DNA of 64,000 nt from Verrucomicrobium sp. (GCA_017849585.1 JAFIGT010000021.1:124001-188000); one strand, 5' to 3'. Numbered from the stretch's first letter, positions 1 to 11,170 are shown. A program made the numbers and translations. Notes: generated by a model not told the origin, from the letters alone.

Positions 1-1077
<1,077 letters not shown>

Positions 1078-1106
1078 ATATAACCCGGGTAGGTGCGACG
1101 TTCCGG

Positions 1107-2571
<1,465 letters not shown>

Positions 2572-3654
2572 CTAGGCCTGCGATTTGACGTAGACGGTTT
2601 GCGTGGGGTAGGCGAATTCGATCTTCTCGGCGTCGAACTTTTCCTTGATGGCGAGGTTGAGTTCGCTGATGAGGAGTTTGTATTCGAGCGCGGTTTTGTA
2701 GTCGGCCCAGCAGATGGCTTCGAGGTCGAGAGAGCTGGCTCCGAGGTTGGTGAAGGTGGTGGTGACGCGGTTGACCTTGGGATGGCTCTGGACGATTTCG
2801 GCCATGAGAGCGAGGGCTCGTTCGATCTGCGGGCGCTGGTTGTCGTAGGTGATGCCAACAGTGAGGATGGTGCGGACGAGTTTGTCCTTGGAGTAATTGC
2901 GGATCTGCTGGTCGACGAGGTCCTTGTTCGGGAGGTTGATTTTTTCCCCGGTGAGTGCGGTGAGCTGGATGCAGCGCAGTCCCATGTCGGTGACGAAGCC
3001 GTCGTATTCGCCGAACGAAATGCGGTCGCCGACCTTGAATAACTTGCTGAGGGTGATTTCGAGCGAGCCGATGATATTTCCGATAGTCTTTTGCGACGCG
3101 AGAGCGATGGCGGCCCCGAGGAAGCTGGCGCTGGCGAGGTAGGGCTTGATGTCGATGAAGAAGGAGAGGACATAGAGTATGCCGATGGCGGCGACGAGGA
3201 ATTTACCGGCCTTGCCGAGGAGCTGTGCCCAGCGTTCGTCGAGGTTCGAGCTGCCTTGTTCGCTACGGGCGACGAGTAATTGGCTGGCGATGTCGACCAG
3301 ACGGTAGGCGAGGACGAGGAGGGTGAAATTGATGACGATGGGGAAGAATCCGACGTGGACGCTCTGCCAGAGATTGGAGGGCATCTTCTTGAACGAGTCG
3401 AAGGCGAGTCGCGCAAAAATGACGAAGACCACGAGTCGGCCCGGACCGCGCGCCGCGAGGTAAATGCGGTTGCGCAGCTCTTCGCTGAAGTCCTTCATCG
3501 AGCGGGCCATGAGGCGGCGCATGACGCGATCGGCCACCAGGATGGCCGCGATGCCGAGGAGGAGATAAACCCCGGCCTGAATCAATTCGGCAGGCGTGGC
3601 GCGGGTGATGATCCAGTCGAAGCAATCTTTGGAAAGGGAGATCAATTTGTTCAT
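2572..3654 (-). CDS. Small-conductance mechanosensitive channel, MscS family
   Basis: MscS-type channels open when the inner membrane is stretched and release small solutes during osmotic downshock. The 360-residue protein has three to five hydrophobic segments in the first 200 residues. These are followed by the pore-lining, Ala/Gly-rich helix (SASFLGAAIALASQKTIGN, around 175-195) that defines the family. Next comes the cytoplasmic beta domain (KVGDRISFGEYDGFVTDMG, then NLPNKDLVDQQIRNYS) and the alpha/beta C-terminal domain. It is longer than E. coli MscS (286) by extra N-terminal membrane segments. It stands alone, downstream of an unrelated + strand gene's divergent start. The exact subfamily cannot be assigned by eye. 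Confidence 0.93.
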   Translation of the reverse strand: MNKLISLSKDCFDWIITRATPAELIQAGVYLLLGIAAILVADRVMRRLMARSMKDFSEELRNRIYLAARGPGRLVVFVIFARLAFDSFKKMPSNLWQSVHVGFFPIVINFTLLVLAYRLVDIASQLLVARSEQGSSNLDERWAQLLGKAGKFLVAAIGILYVLSFFIDIKPYLASASFLGAAIALASQKTIGNIIGSLEITLSKLFKVGDRISFGEYDGFVTDMGLRCIQLTALTGEKINLPNKDLVDQQIRNYSKDKLVRTILTVGITYDNQRPQIERALALMAEIVQSHPKVNRVTTTFTNLGASSLDLEAICWADYKTALEYKLLISELNLAIKEKFDAEKIEFAYPTQTVYVKSQA

Positions 3655-3825
3655 GGCATTAAGCGGAAATTCGTGAGGGTAGGTGAGGGATGATTAAACC
3701 AAAGGAATTTCTGCTGGGAAGGGAAATCGCAAGTAGCGTGAATTCGCCTTCATCCACTCGCGGCGTATTTACTTTTGATCCCCGTTGCGCATCATGAGGA
3801 CGACTTTTACTTTTCGGCTCACACC

Positions 3826-5394
3826 ATGTTTTCCGCCCAACGACTCGCTGTTGCCCTTTCGCTGCTCACTCTCGGCTATTTGACCCTGCCCGTGCTCGTG
3901 TTTCTCGCGGGCTGGCTCTGGTGGCCTTGGGCGCTTTCCAGTACCGCGCTCACGGTGACGGCCTTCGGTCTCCTCGCGAAACGCATTCTCGCCACCCCTA
4001 ATCTCACTGGCGTCTATGTCGATGCGCTTGTGCCGTGGCATACCCTGTTTCTTTCGCTCTTGCCTCTTTCAGCGCTCACTCTTATTTCCGGAGTGGGTGG
4101 ATACGGCCCCGGCAACATCGATTGGGTGAAACATCACGCCGTGCTCTACGATCTCGTTTCGCAACCTTGGCCTGTCACCTACTCGCTGCCCGTCGGGCGT
4201 GCCGCGTTAGTCTATAACGTCGCCTATTATCTTCCCGCCGCTGTCGTTGGCAAAGTCTGGGGCTGGGCGGCGGCGAACCACGCGCTGTTCGCTACCACTC
4301 TGCTTGGTGCTTGGCTCGTCTCGCTCTGGTTGGCTGTTTTCTGTCCACGTCATACCTTGCTTGCCGTGGGGGTGTTCACGTTCTTTTCCGGCATGGACTC
4401 GCTCGGCTTCCTGCTCCATTTCCCAGTTCCGCACCGGATTGATTTCCTCCTGCACCAAACCCACATCGATTGGTGGACCGCCGCATGGCAATTGCCCGCG
4501 CATCTCACTGGCATCTTCTGGTCACCCCAGCACACATTCGCCGCGTGGCTGGCCACCGCCTTGCTCCTGCATGTTTATTGGCGCGACTGTCATTTCGGCG
4601 TTGAATGGTTCCTCGTCGCCCTTCTCCTCTTCTGGTCGCCCTTTGTCGCGGTGGGGGCTTTGCCCTTTGCCTGGCTCGTCCGCCGGATGCGCACCGCGCC
4701 CTTGCCCGAAGCTTCCCCCCGGACCCGATGGGATCGCGTGCCAGCCATTGCCGCCATCGTACTTGCGATAGTGGGCCTCCTTTTCTACGCCGCGCATTAT
4801 CCGGAAATTCCGTCCAATCAGTTCGGCGTGCCGCAACCGGCCACGACACCTGCCAATGGCTTCTTTTTCGCCGCGAAGCCACCCAATCAACCCAGCGAAT
4901 GGAGCGCCGCCTTGCAGGAATATGTCCTCTGCGCCGCATTGGAATTTGGTTTGCTGGCGCTGGTTCTCACCGCGAACCGCCACGCCCTTGTTCCTCGTGA
5001 ACGCCGTGTGCTGCTGGTGAGCACCCTTTTTCTTCTTGGCCTGATGTTGTTCCGCTACGGCTTTTACAACGACCTCGTCATGCGTGCCTCGCTTCCTGCT
5101 CTCTTTGCCCTGTCGTTGCTGCTCGTTTTGTCTTTGCCTCAAATTCGCACGCCGGCGTCGCGTACCTTCATTGTCCTGATTTTCGCATTCGGCATGTTCA
5201 CGCCGCTCCTGTCCATTCGCGGTAACCTGGAATCGCTTTCGCGCGCGCCGTCCCTCTGGCGTTGCCCGCAAGGGATGCACCTCACGCTCGCGGCCTCGCA
5301 ATATCGCCGCGATTACCCTCTCATTCTTTCGCAATATCTTACCCGCACGGAAAACCTCTTTTTCCGTGTCTTCGCCAAGAAAATCACCCCCTGA
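3826..5394 (+). CDS. Polytopic membrane protein of unknown function
   Basis: Not recognised. The ATG at 3826 is chosen because the protein then begins directly with a membrane segment; the in-frame upstream extension is charged and unlike a leader. The product is about 522 residues with roughly ten hydrophobic segments. It has a hydrophilic, conserved-looking loop near residue 85-120 (YGPGNIDWVKHHAVLYDL) and aromatic-rich stretches (FPVPHRIDFLLHQTHIDWW). The architecture, with one large external loop after the first membrane helices and an Asp-bearing first loop, resembles GT-C-type membrane glycosyltransferases, but no diagnostic motif was found. Its stop lies 5 bases before the next start, so it is probably co-transcribed with the serine hydrolase. 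Confidence 0.8.
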   Translation: MFSAQRLAVALSLLTLGYLTLPVLVFLAGWLWWPWALSSTALTVTAFGLLAKRILATPNLTGVYVDALVPWHTLFLSLLPLSALTLISGVGGYGPGNIDWVKHHAVLYDLVSQPWPVTYSLPVGRAALVYNVAYYLPAAVVGKVWGWAAANHALFATTLLGAWLVSLWLAVFCPRHTLLAVGVFTFFSGMDSLGFLLHFPVPHRIDFLLHQTHIDWWTAAWQLPAHLTGIFWSPQHTFAAWLATALLLHVYWRDCHFGVEWFLVALLLFWSPFVAVGALPFAWLVRRMRTAPLPEASPRTRWDRVPAIAAIVLAIVGLLFYAAHYPEIPSNQFGVPQPATTPANGFFFAAKPPNQPSEWSAALQEYVLCAALEFGLLALVLTANRHALVPRERRVLLVSTLFLLGLMLFRYGFYNDLVMRASLPALFALSLLLVLSLPQIRTPASRTFIVLIFAFGMFTPLLSIRGNLESLSRAPSLWRCPQGMHLTLAASQYRRDYPLILSQYLTRTENLFFRVFAKKITP

Positions 5395-5399
5395 TCACC

Positions 5400-6479
5400 A
5401 TGTCCCTCCAGCAACGCATCCAATCCTTCCTCGATGAACGCACCGCCGCCGGCATCGAGTGCGGCGTGCAATTCGTCGCCTATCGCGATGGCCAGTTGAT
5501 CGTCGACGTCGCCTCCGGCGTCACCGATCCCGTCACCAAACAGCCCGTTACGGGTGACACCCTCTTCCCTGTTTTCTCCGTCAGCAAGGGAATCACCTCC
5601 ACGTTGGTGCACCAGATTGTCGAACGTGGGGGGCTCACCTACGACACGCCGATTGCCAAGGTCTGGCCCGAGTTCGCCGCCAATGGCAAGGAAGACATCA
5701 CGCTCCGGCAGGCGCTCACTCATTCCAGCGGGCTGCCCCATATGCCGAGTGGCATCGGTTTCGCGGAACTCTGCGACTGGAATTACATGTGCCGCGCTCT
5801 CGCCGCGCAAACGCCCTCGTGGAAACCCGGCACGCGCATCGAATACCACGCGATGACCTTCGGCTGGATCGTCGGCGAAGTCGCGCGCCGCGTCACCAGC
5901 CACGCCACGTTCGAGTCTTTGCTGGAAGAAAAAATCAGCCGCCCGCTGGGGCTCACCGGTCTCTACATCGGCCTGCCGGCTGAAGTCAAAACGCCCATCG
6001 CGATTCTTGAAGAGCCCAACGCCACGGAACCGGTCGCCCCGCTGAATGGACTCGAGTCCGTCCCCGCCTGGATGGGACCACTCTACGCCATCATGAACCG
6101 CGACGACCTGCGCCACGCCTGCCTTCCCGCCAGCAGCGGCATCATGAACGCCCGTTCACTCGCCCGCCACTACGCCGCCGTTTTGCCCGGCGGCATCGAC
6201 GGCGTGGAACTGCTCCCGCCGTCCCGCGTGAAACTCGCCACGGAACCACAACGACTGGAACATGCCGAAGGCGATTACGAAAAAGATTGGGGTCTCGGTT
6301 ACAAGCTGAGCGCCAATCCAGCCGATCCTCACAATCGCTTCACCGAGTTCGGCCATGGCGGCTATGGCGGCGCCAAGGGCTTTGCCGATATCGAGTCCCG
6401 CCTCGCCATCGGCTTCACAAAAAATCTCTACACCAATCAGGACACACTCGCGCAACTCGTGGCTCTGCTGAAAGAGTAA
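5400..6479 (+). CDS. Serine hydrolase, beta-lactamase/esterase (class C-like) family
   Basis: Members of this family (PF00144) are penicillin-binding-protein-like serine enzymes acting as esterases, D-amino peptidases or beta-lactamases. The ATG at 5400 is used, 5 bases after the preceding stop, giving 359 residues. The nucleophile motif SxxK is visible as SVSK (Ser60, Lys63). The second motif Y-x-x appears as YHAM (around residue 148), and the third as HGG near the C terminus (GHGGYGG). LTHSSGLPHMP is the loop typical of EstB-type esterases. No signal peptide is seen, so a cytoplasmic carboxylesterase is more likely than a true beta-lactamase. The gene ends in front of a strong bidirectional terminator. 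Confidence 0.92.
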   Translation: MSLQQRIQSFLDERTAAGIECGVQFVAYRDGQLIVDVASGVTDPVTKQPVTGDTLFPVFSVSKGITSTLVHQIVERGGLTYDTPIAKVWPEFAANGKEDITLRQALTHSSGLPHMPSGIGFAELCDWNYMCRALAAQTPSWKPGTRIEYHAMTFGWIVGEVARRVTSHATFESLLEEKISRPLGLTGLYIGLPAEVKTPIAILEEPNATEPVAPLNGLESVPAWMGPLYAIMNRDDLRHACLPASSGIMNARSLARHYAAVLPGGIDGVELLPPSRVKLATEPQRLEHAEGDYEKDWGLGYKLSANPADPHNRFTEFGHGGYGGAKGFADIESRLAIGFTKNLYTNQDTLAQLVALLKE

Positions 6480-6490
6480 CGGGTTAACTC

Positions 6491-6530
6491 CACAAAAAAA
6501 GGCGGCACCGGAGTGCCGCCTTTTTTTGTG
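6491..6530. terminator. Bidirectional intrinsic terminator
   Basis: A perfect 18-bp inverted repeat (arms 6491-6508 and 6513-6530) has a four-base loop. Its GC core GGCGGCAC is flanked by A7 on one side and T7 on the other, so it can stop transcription from both directions. It separates the serine hydrolase gene (+) from the convergent small membrane-protein gene (-). Confidence 0.93.
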
Positions 6531-6545
6531 GAAACCTCGACCGGT

Positions 6546-6857
6546 TTATTTAGCCGGAGCTGCGGGGGCCGAGTTGGAGATCTTGTACTTCGCCACGATC
6601 GCCTTCGCATCCGCATTGCCCGTATCGGCCAATGCCAGCAATTCCATCACCACGCGCTGCAGTTCGTTCTGCGTCTGGTTCGCCCGCGTCACGACTTCCG
6701 ACTGCTGCTGGATCTGCCGTTGCAAACCCATGCGCTGCGTGAAAATCAGTGTGAACTGGTATGCTTCCAGAATCACAAACGCCGCACTCACCAACACCAG
6801 CGGCCAAAACGGGCTGATATGAAATTGCCCATTCTCATTCGGTTCTTCGTGAATCAT
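6546..6857 (-). CDS. Small single-pass membrane protein with coiled coil, paralogue A
   Basis: Not recognised. The product is 103 residues. About 15 polar residues are followed by one membrane helix (WPLVLVSAAFVILEAYQF), then a Gln/Arg-rich heptad segment of about 55 residues and an Ala/Pro-rich tail. The arrangement and sequence parallel the next upstream gene on the same strand (6857-7138). Both have a membrane helix, a Q-rich coiled coil, a D-A-K motif and a final Y-x-I-x-N/S. They look like tandem paralogues. The start codon overlaps the upstream stop by one base (TAATG), indicating translational coupling. Both probably form a heteromeric membrane-bound coiled-coil assembly, but the role is unknown. 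Confidence 0.85.
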   Translation of the reverse strand: MIHEEPNENGQFHISPFWPLVLVSAAFVILEAYQFTLIFTQRMGLQRQIQQQSEVVTRANQTQNELQRVVMELLALADTGNADAKAIVAKYKISNSAPAAPAK

Positions 6858-7138
6858 TATCGGTTTCCTCCCTCGGCGGCGGCGCCTTGATTGATTGTGT
6901 AGCCGTTGCGGTTCAGCAATTCGCGCATCTTCGCATCACGCAGGGCCGACTGACCCATGTCCGTCAGGAGATTGCGACCGATCTGCTGCGACTGCGCACC
7001 CCGGTTGATCGCCGCTTGTTGCTCGTAAACAGTCTTCTCGAGCGAGCGATTCATTTGACCGAAGACAATGATGAGCAAAACCAGGACGAGACTGAGACCG
7101 CATGTCGTCATGGCGATATTGAATTGGAATCGTGTCAT
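6857..7138 (-). CDS. Small single-pass membrane protein with coiled coil, paralogue B
   Basis: Not recognised. The ATG at 7138 is preferred over an in-frame TTG at 7159. The 93-residue product has an N-terminal membrane helix (LSLVLVLLIIVFGQM) and then a Gln/Glu-rich segment with heptad spacing, KTVYEQQAAINRGAQSQQIG. It ends in DAKMRELLNRNGYTIN before a short Gly/Asn tail. This matches paralogue A in order and spacing (DAKAIVAKYKISN). It precedes paralogue A with a one-base overlap. The two probably arose by duplication and are likely produced together in equal amounts. Confidence 0.82.
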   Translation of the reverse strand: MTRFQFNIAMTTCGLSLVLVLLIIVFGQMNRSLEKTVYEQQAAINRGAQSQQIGRNLLTDMGQSALRDAKMRELLNRNGYTINQGAAAEGGNR

Positions 7139-7211
7139 GTTGGTGGGCTGGTTTCGCAAATTCCATCGGCGATGTCAAGGGGCCTGAACCAAACATCAGA
7201 CAGCAACCGCG

Positions 7212-7724
7212 TTAGCGAAAATACGTTGCTTCCAGCAAACGCGCGGCTTCGATGAAACCCTCGTGCAAGACTTGCGCCCGTTGCGACGCCAGCAGCACCG
7301 CCTCCACCGCCGAAGTGCGTGTGTCCGCGCCGAGCAAGGCTGCCGCCGCTTTGGGTAATGCATAGTCCTCGCCGCTGCTCGCCTTGATGCGGAAATTCAT
7401 GCCTTCCTCGGCACCGAGACAGCCCTCCACCAGTTCGAAGTAGGCCGGATCGATCGGCACCCGCGCCATCTCCAGCAAGGCGAACCCGCGAAAGATGCTC
7501 GCCACGAAAGCGACACGCGCCGAGCGTTGATGATGATGCAGGCGCGTGATGTACTCCGCCAGCGGCATGCCCCGTTCTTTCGCGGCTTCGATGACTTCCA
7601 GCCCCAGCGTGACCGTTCGTTTGGTTTTGTGCGACACGGGCAGAGGGTAAAGTTTTTCCCGTCGCTGGTCAAATTCAGCGAAGACCGAATGCGAATGCGT
7701 GAAGACCGCCCCGTCGGTAAGCAT
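7212..7724 (-). CDS. Hypothetical soluble protein
   Basis: Not recognised. The 170-residue product is mostly helical by composition, with no signal peptide or membrane helix. Noticeable are a His-rich stretch (RLHHHQRSAR) and an alternation of Ala/Leu/Glu-rich helices. The same strand carries the two coiled-coil membrane genes 74 bases downstream, so it may belong to the same unit. The ATG at 7724 is the best-supported start, though an internal start cannot be excluded. Codon use resembles the neighbouring genes and the amino acid composition is that of a folded protein. Confidence 0.7.
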   Translation of the reverse strand: MLTDGAVFTHSHSVFAEFDQRREKLYPLPVSHKTKRTVTLGLEVIEAAKERGMPLAEYITRLHHHQRSARVAFVASIFRGFALLEMARVPIDPAYFELVEGCLGAEEGMNFRIKASSGEDYALPKAAAALLGADTRTSAVEAVLLASQRAQVLHEGFIEAARLLEATYFR

Positions 7725-7915
7725 GGAGACTCACCGTAAAACGTCGTCCGCCAAAGCGACAGCTTAAAATTTTGCACGTCCGACCACCTCATCCGTTCTC
7801 TCCACAAGAGACCGTGCCATCATACCGCTCTTTCAGGAAATTTAATTCTAACTTCTTGATTAATAGAGTCGAAGAGGCATAGTCTTAAGTAAACACGAAA
7901 GGAAATTCCAAAATC

Positions 7916-8224
7916 ATGAGCGCTAATACTGTCAGCCGCGATAAGTTGATCACCGATTTCAAGGTAGTTGTCCAGGATGCCGAAGAGCTTCTCAAAGCCA
8001 CCGCCGCCACCGTGGGAGAAAAATCCACCGTCGTGCGTCAACGCATCGAAGAAAACCTTCGTGAAGCCAAGGCCAAGCTCGCCCAGGCCGAAGCGATCGT
8101 CATCGACAAGACTAAGGAAGCCGCCGAAGCGACCGATACCTATGTCCGCGCCAATCCGTGGCAGGCCGTCGGCATTGCCGCTGGCTTGGGATTCCTGGTG
8201 GGCGTGCTCGTTAGCCGCCGCTAA
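7916..8224 (+). CDS. YqjD/ElaB-type DUF883 membrane-anchored protein
   Basis: DUF883 proteins such as E. coli YqjD and ElaB are inner-membrane proteins linked to stationary-phase stress, and YqjD can bind ribosomes. The 102-residue product has a long amphipathic, Glu/Lys-rich helix (residues 10-75). It ends in a single membrane helix preceded by RANPWQAVGIAAGLGFLVG and closed by SRR, the hallmark C terminus of the family. A purine-rich AAAGGAAA lies about 12 bases before the ATG. It heads a three-gene set with the yqjE-like and yqjK-like genes, matching the E. coli order. Confidence 0.92.
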   Translation: MSANTVSRDKLITDFKVVVQDAEELLKATAATVGEKSTVVRQRIEENLREAKAKLAQAEAIVIDKTKEAAEATDTYVRANPWQAVGIAAGLGFLVGVLVSRR

Positions 8225-8241
8225 ATCTCCGGATCAAAGCC

Positions 8242-8649
8242 ATGTCCGAAACACAGGAACCTCGCTCCACCCCGGCTCCCGGTATTGCGGAATCGTTCAA
8301 GGCATTGCTGCTGACTTTTGTCAGCAGCCTCTACACCCGCTTTGAAATCGCCACCACCGAAATCGAGGAAGAGCGTGAACGTCTGGAAGAACTCCTTCTT
8401 CTTGGCGTCGCCTGTGTATTCTGTCTGTGTGTGGGAGTACTTCTGGTCAGCCTGCTCATTGTGGCGCTGGCTTGGGATACTCCCTACCGGATGGCCGTTT
8501 TTGGCGGCGTTACCGCGGCTTATCTCGCCAGCGGCGTCTGCCTCATTTTCGTCCTCCGCAATAAAATCCGCAACAAGCCGCGTCTTTTCGCCACCACTCT
8601 TTCCGAACTGGCCAAAGATTGCGACTGCCTGCGCAAAAGCAACCCGTGA
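8242..8649 (+). CDS. YqjE-type (DUF1469, 'phage holin family') membrane protein
   Basis: The family is named for similarity to holins but usually sits in a chromosomal yqjD-yqjE-yqjK cluster. The 135-residue protein begins with a polar segment and an amphipathic helix (TRFEIATTEIEEERERLEE). Two membrane helices follow (about 50-75 and 82-105) around a short turn, and then a basic tail. It lies 17 bases after the yqjD-like gene and its stop overlaps the start of the yqjK-like gene. There is no lysin or phage gene nearby, so a phage origin is not supported. Confidence 0.9.
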   Translation: MSETQEPRSTPAPGIAESFKALLLTFVSSLYTRFEIATTEIEEERERLEELLLLGVACVFCLCVGVLLVSLLIVALAWDTPYRMAVFGGVTAAYLASGVCLIFVLRNKIRNKPRLFATTLSELAKDCDCLRKSNP

Positions 8650-8957
8650 GCGCCAAACTCGACGCCCTTGCCCGACACCGCGCCGAACTGGTCGCCAAGT
8701 CTGACCGGCAGCGGCAGGAACTGGCCGACCACTTTGCCCAGGTGGAACGCCCGCTTCATCTGGCCGATACCGGCATTCGCCTTGTCCGCACCCTGCGGGC
8801 GCATCCCATCCTGATCTCCGCCATTGCCGCCATCGTCGGCAAAATCTTCGCCGGTCGCCTCGGTTTTATCCAACGTCTGGGAGCTTGGCCCGCTCGTATC
8901 ATGACTGCGTGGCAGCTGTTCACCCGCGTCCGTTCCGCCTTTACCCAACCACGGTAG
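8646..8957 (+). CDS. YqjK-like protein
   Basis: The start is taken as GTG 8646, which overlaps the preceding TGA (GTGA), a typical translational coupling. The 103-residue product carries an Arg/Glu-rich coiled-coil start (RHRAELVAKSDRQRQELADH). It has one central hydrophobic segment (HPILISAIAAIVGKIFAG) and a basic C-terminal half. This composition and the position after yqjD and yqjE fit the poorly characterised YqjK family. The stop codon lies inside the start of a palindromic intergenic element (8956-8968). Confidence 0.75.
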   Translation: MSAKLDALARHRAELVAKSDRQRQELADHFAQVERPLHLADTGIRLVRTLRAHPILISAIAAIVGKIFAGRLGFIQRLGAWPARIMTAWQLFTRVRSAFTQPR

Positions 8958-8998
8958 GGCTGAGCCCTGCACACGGCAACGACGGTGCAGAGTGCCGT
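8956..8998. repeat. Palindromic element also found at 63483-63499, plus hairpin
   Basis: AGGGCTGAGCCCT (6+1+6 palindrome) followed by GCACAC is shared with the gap downstream of uvrA (63485-63503), where the palindrome extends to 8+1+8. Here it overlaps the stop of the yqjK-like gene. A second weaker stem ACGGCA/TGCCGT follows, ending at 8998. The position at a gene 3' end suggests a REP-like or terminator-like role; there is no U-tract. Confidence 0.5.
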
Positions 8999-9109
8999 AC
9001 TTATTCCTCAAGGCTTTTGAGTTTTGCCGTGGCGCTTTGACTTTTGACCTTTGAGATTTGACTTACTTGCACGACAGCCGCAAGAATCCCCTTTCACCAA
9101 AATACTTCC

Positions 9110-9892
9110 ATGCCGACCAAAACGACGAAAAAATCCCAACGCTGGGTCATCAAACTGGGTACCGGAATCCTCAGCGATTCCAAGGGCCAACTGGACCTCC
9201 TCCAATTTCAAAACCTCGTCCGGCAGGTCTCCACGCTCATTAAGCGCGGGCATGAAGTCATCCTTGTCAGTTCCGGCGCGGTCGGCGCGGGTATGGGCAT
9301 CCTGAAGATGAAGATGCGTCCCACTCGCATGCGCGAACTCCGCGCCTGCGCCGCCATCGGCCAGCCCCAGCTCATGCACATCTACGAGGAACACTTTAAC
9401 CGCCACAAGCTGCACGTCGCGCAGATGCTCCTCACCTACCTCGACCTCGACAGCCGCTCCCTTTACTCCAACGCGCAAAAAACCCTCGGCTATCTCCTCG
9501 CGCTGAAAAACTGCGTTCCCATCATCAACGAAAACGACGTCGTCTCGCATCAGGAACTCAAGTTCGGCGATAACGACCAACTCTCCGCCCATGTCGCCGT
9601 CATGGTCGAAGCCGACCGCCTCATCATCCTCTCCAACATCAACGGCCTCGCCGAACATTCCGACGGCACCGGCAAAGTCCTGCCCTTCGTGAAAACCATC
9701 GACGCCAAGATCGAAGCCCTTGCCGGGGTCACACTCAGCCAGACCTCCGTCGGCGGCATGATCTCCAAGATCAAGGCCGCGAAACTCACGACCTCACGGG
9801 GTATTACGATGCAAATCGCCAATGGCCGCACCCCCAATGTGCTGCTAAAAATTTGCCAAGGTCAACAAATCGGGACTATCTTTCAAGCGTGA
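9110..9892 (+). CDS. proB: Glutamate 5-kinase (short form, no PUA domain)
   Basis: ProB phosphorylates glutamate to gamma-glutamyl phosphate, the first step of proline synthesis. The 260-residue protein contains only the amino acid kinase fold. It shows WVIKLGTGILS at the N terminus, VSSGAVGAGMG (phosphate-binding loop), INENDVVS and an NGLAEHSDGTGKV segment. The C-terminal PUA domain present in the E. coli enzyme (367 residues) is absent. Short ProB forms occur in several phyla, so this is variation rather than truncation. The stop overlaps the GTG start of proA, so the two are translationally coupled. Feedback control by proline is expected through the kinase domain, but this was not tested. 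Confidence 0.95.
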   Translation: MPTKTTKKSQRWVIKLGTGILSDSKGQLDLLQFQNLVRQVSTLIKRGHEVILVSSGAVGAGMGILKMKMRPTRMRELRACAAIGQPQLMHIYEEHFNRHKLHVAQMLLTYLDLDSRSLYSNAQKTLGYLLALKNCVPIINENDVVSHQELKFGDNDQLSAHVAVMVEADRLIILSNINGLAEHSDGTGKVLPFVKTIDAKIEALAGVTLSQTSVGGMISKIKAAKLTTSRGITMQIANGRTPNVLLKICQGQQIGTIFQA

Positions 9893-11154
9893 GCACTGAA
9901 ATTCAATCGACCATCCGCGATATCTGCAACAAGGCGAAGGGAGCCAGCCGTCAACTCGCCCGCGCCGCCGCATACGATCTGAACTATGCCCTCGAGCAGA
10001 TCGCCCTGGCCCTCGAAGCCCACAAAACCGAAATTGTCGCTGCCAATGCGAAGGATCTCGAAGCCGGAAAGTCCAAGGGACTCACTGGCGCGATGCTCCA
10101 ACGACTCGAACTCAACGACAAGGTCTACCAGCAGATGGTCGACGGCGTGCGCCAGATCATCGCTTTGCCCTGTCCCCTCGGTGAAATCCTCTTTGGCCGC
10201 ACCCGCCCCAACGGACTCGAGATCCAAAAAATCCGCGTCCCCATCGGCGTCATCGGCATCATTTACGAATCCCGCCCCAACGTCACCGTCGACGCCGCCG
10301 CGCTCTGCCTCAAGGCCGGCAACGCCGTCGTGCTCCGGGGCGGCAGCGAAGCGATCCATTCCAATCTCGCTCTTGCCATCGCATTGCAAAAAGGACTCGC
10401 CGCCGCCGGACTTCCCGCCGCGAGCGTCCAGCTCATCCCCACCACCGACCGCGACGCGATCACCACGCTCTGCCAACAGAGCGACACCGTCGACCTGCTC
10501 ATCCCCCGTGGCGGCTACGGTCTGATCAAGACCGTGACCGAAAACGCGCGTATGCCGGTCATCAAACATTTCAATGGCATCTGCCACCTCTACGTTCACC
10601 CCAAGGCGAACTTCGACATGGCCGAAAAGATCATCCTTAACGCCAAGTGCCAAAAGCCTGGCGTCTGCAATGCGCTGGAAACCTTGCTCGTCGATACGGC
10701 CATTGCGGAGACATTCATCCCCCGCATCGTCGCCGCGCTGCAAAGCAAAGGCGTCGAGGTGCGCGGTGACAGTTACACCCAAAAACTCGGCGGCATAGTC
10801 GTCAAGCTCGCCACAGAAGAAGATTGGGGAACTGAGTATCTCGACCTCATTCTGTCCATCAAAACGGTCAACAATCTTTCCGACGCCGTCGCCCACATGG
10901 ACCAATACGGCTCTCACCACTCCGACGGCATTATCACCGATGACGCTGCTGCTGCGGCCGATTTCTTCCGTATGATGGACTCCGCCGCGCTCTTCTGGAA
11001 CGCCTCCACCCGCTTCAACGACGGCTTCGAATTTGGGTTCGGCGCGGAAATCGGTATCAGCACCGACAAAATTCATGCGCGTGGCCCCATGGGGCTTGAG
11101 GAACTCACCTCCTACAAATACCTCGTCCGCGGCAACGGCCAGGTGCGCACGTAA
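9889..11154 (+). CDS. proA: Gamma-glutamyl phosphate reductase
   Basis: ProA reduces gamma-glutamyl phosphate with NADPH to glutamate semialdehyde. The start is GTG 9889, overlapping the proB TGA. The 421-residue length matches the family (about 415-420). Visible motifs include YESRPNVTVDAAALCLKAGN and LRGGSEA in the cofactor domain. KCQKPGVCNALE holds the catalytic cysteine, and near the end comes GAEIGISTDKIHARGPMGL, the family signature. A strong hairpin follows (11171-11205). The gene order proB-proA completes two of three steps of proline synthesis from glutamate; proC is not in the window. Confidence 0.97.
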   Translation: MSTEIQSTIRDICNKAKGASRQLARAAAYDLNYALEQIALALEAHKTEIVAANAKDLEAGKSKGLTGAMLQRLELNDKVYQQMVDGVRQIIALPCPLGEILFGRTRPNGLEIQKIRVPIGVIGIIYESRPNVTVDAAALCLKAGNAVVLRGGSEAIHSNLALAIALQKGLAAAGLPAASVQLIPTTDRDAITTLCQQSDTVDLLIPRGGYGLIKTVTENARMPVIKHFNGICHLYVHPKANFDMAEKIILNAKCQKPGVCNALETLLVDTAIAETFIPRIVAALQSKGVEVRGDSYTQKLGGIVVKLATEEDWGTEYLDLILSIKTVNNLSDAVAHMDQYGSHHSDGIITDDAAAAADFFRMMDSAALFWNASTRFNDGFEFGFGAEIGISTDKIHARGPMGLEELTSYKYLVRGNGQVRT

Positions 11155-11170
11155 TTCCATCATCCGCTGA

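Noticed and set aside
5400-6479. A true beta-lactamase resistance gene
   Set aside because: No signal peptide and an EstB-like motif set; esterase is more likely.
8242-8649. Prophage because of a 'phage holin family' gene
   Set aside because: The gene is the YqjE family in a chromosomal yqjDEK set; no phage genes are nearby.
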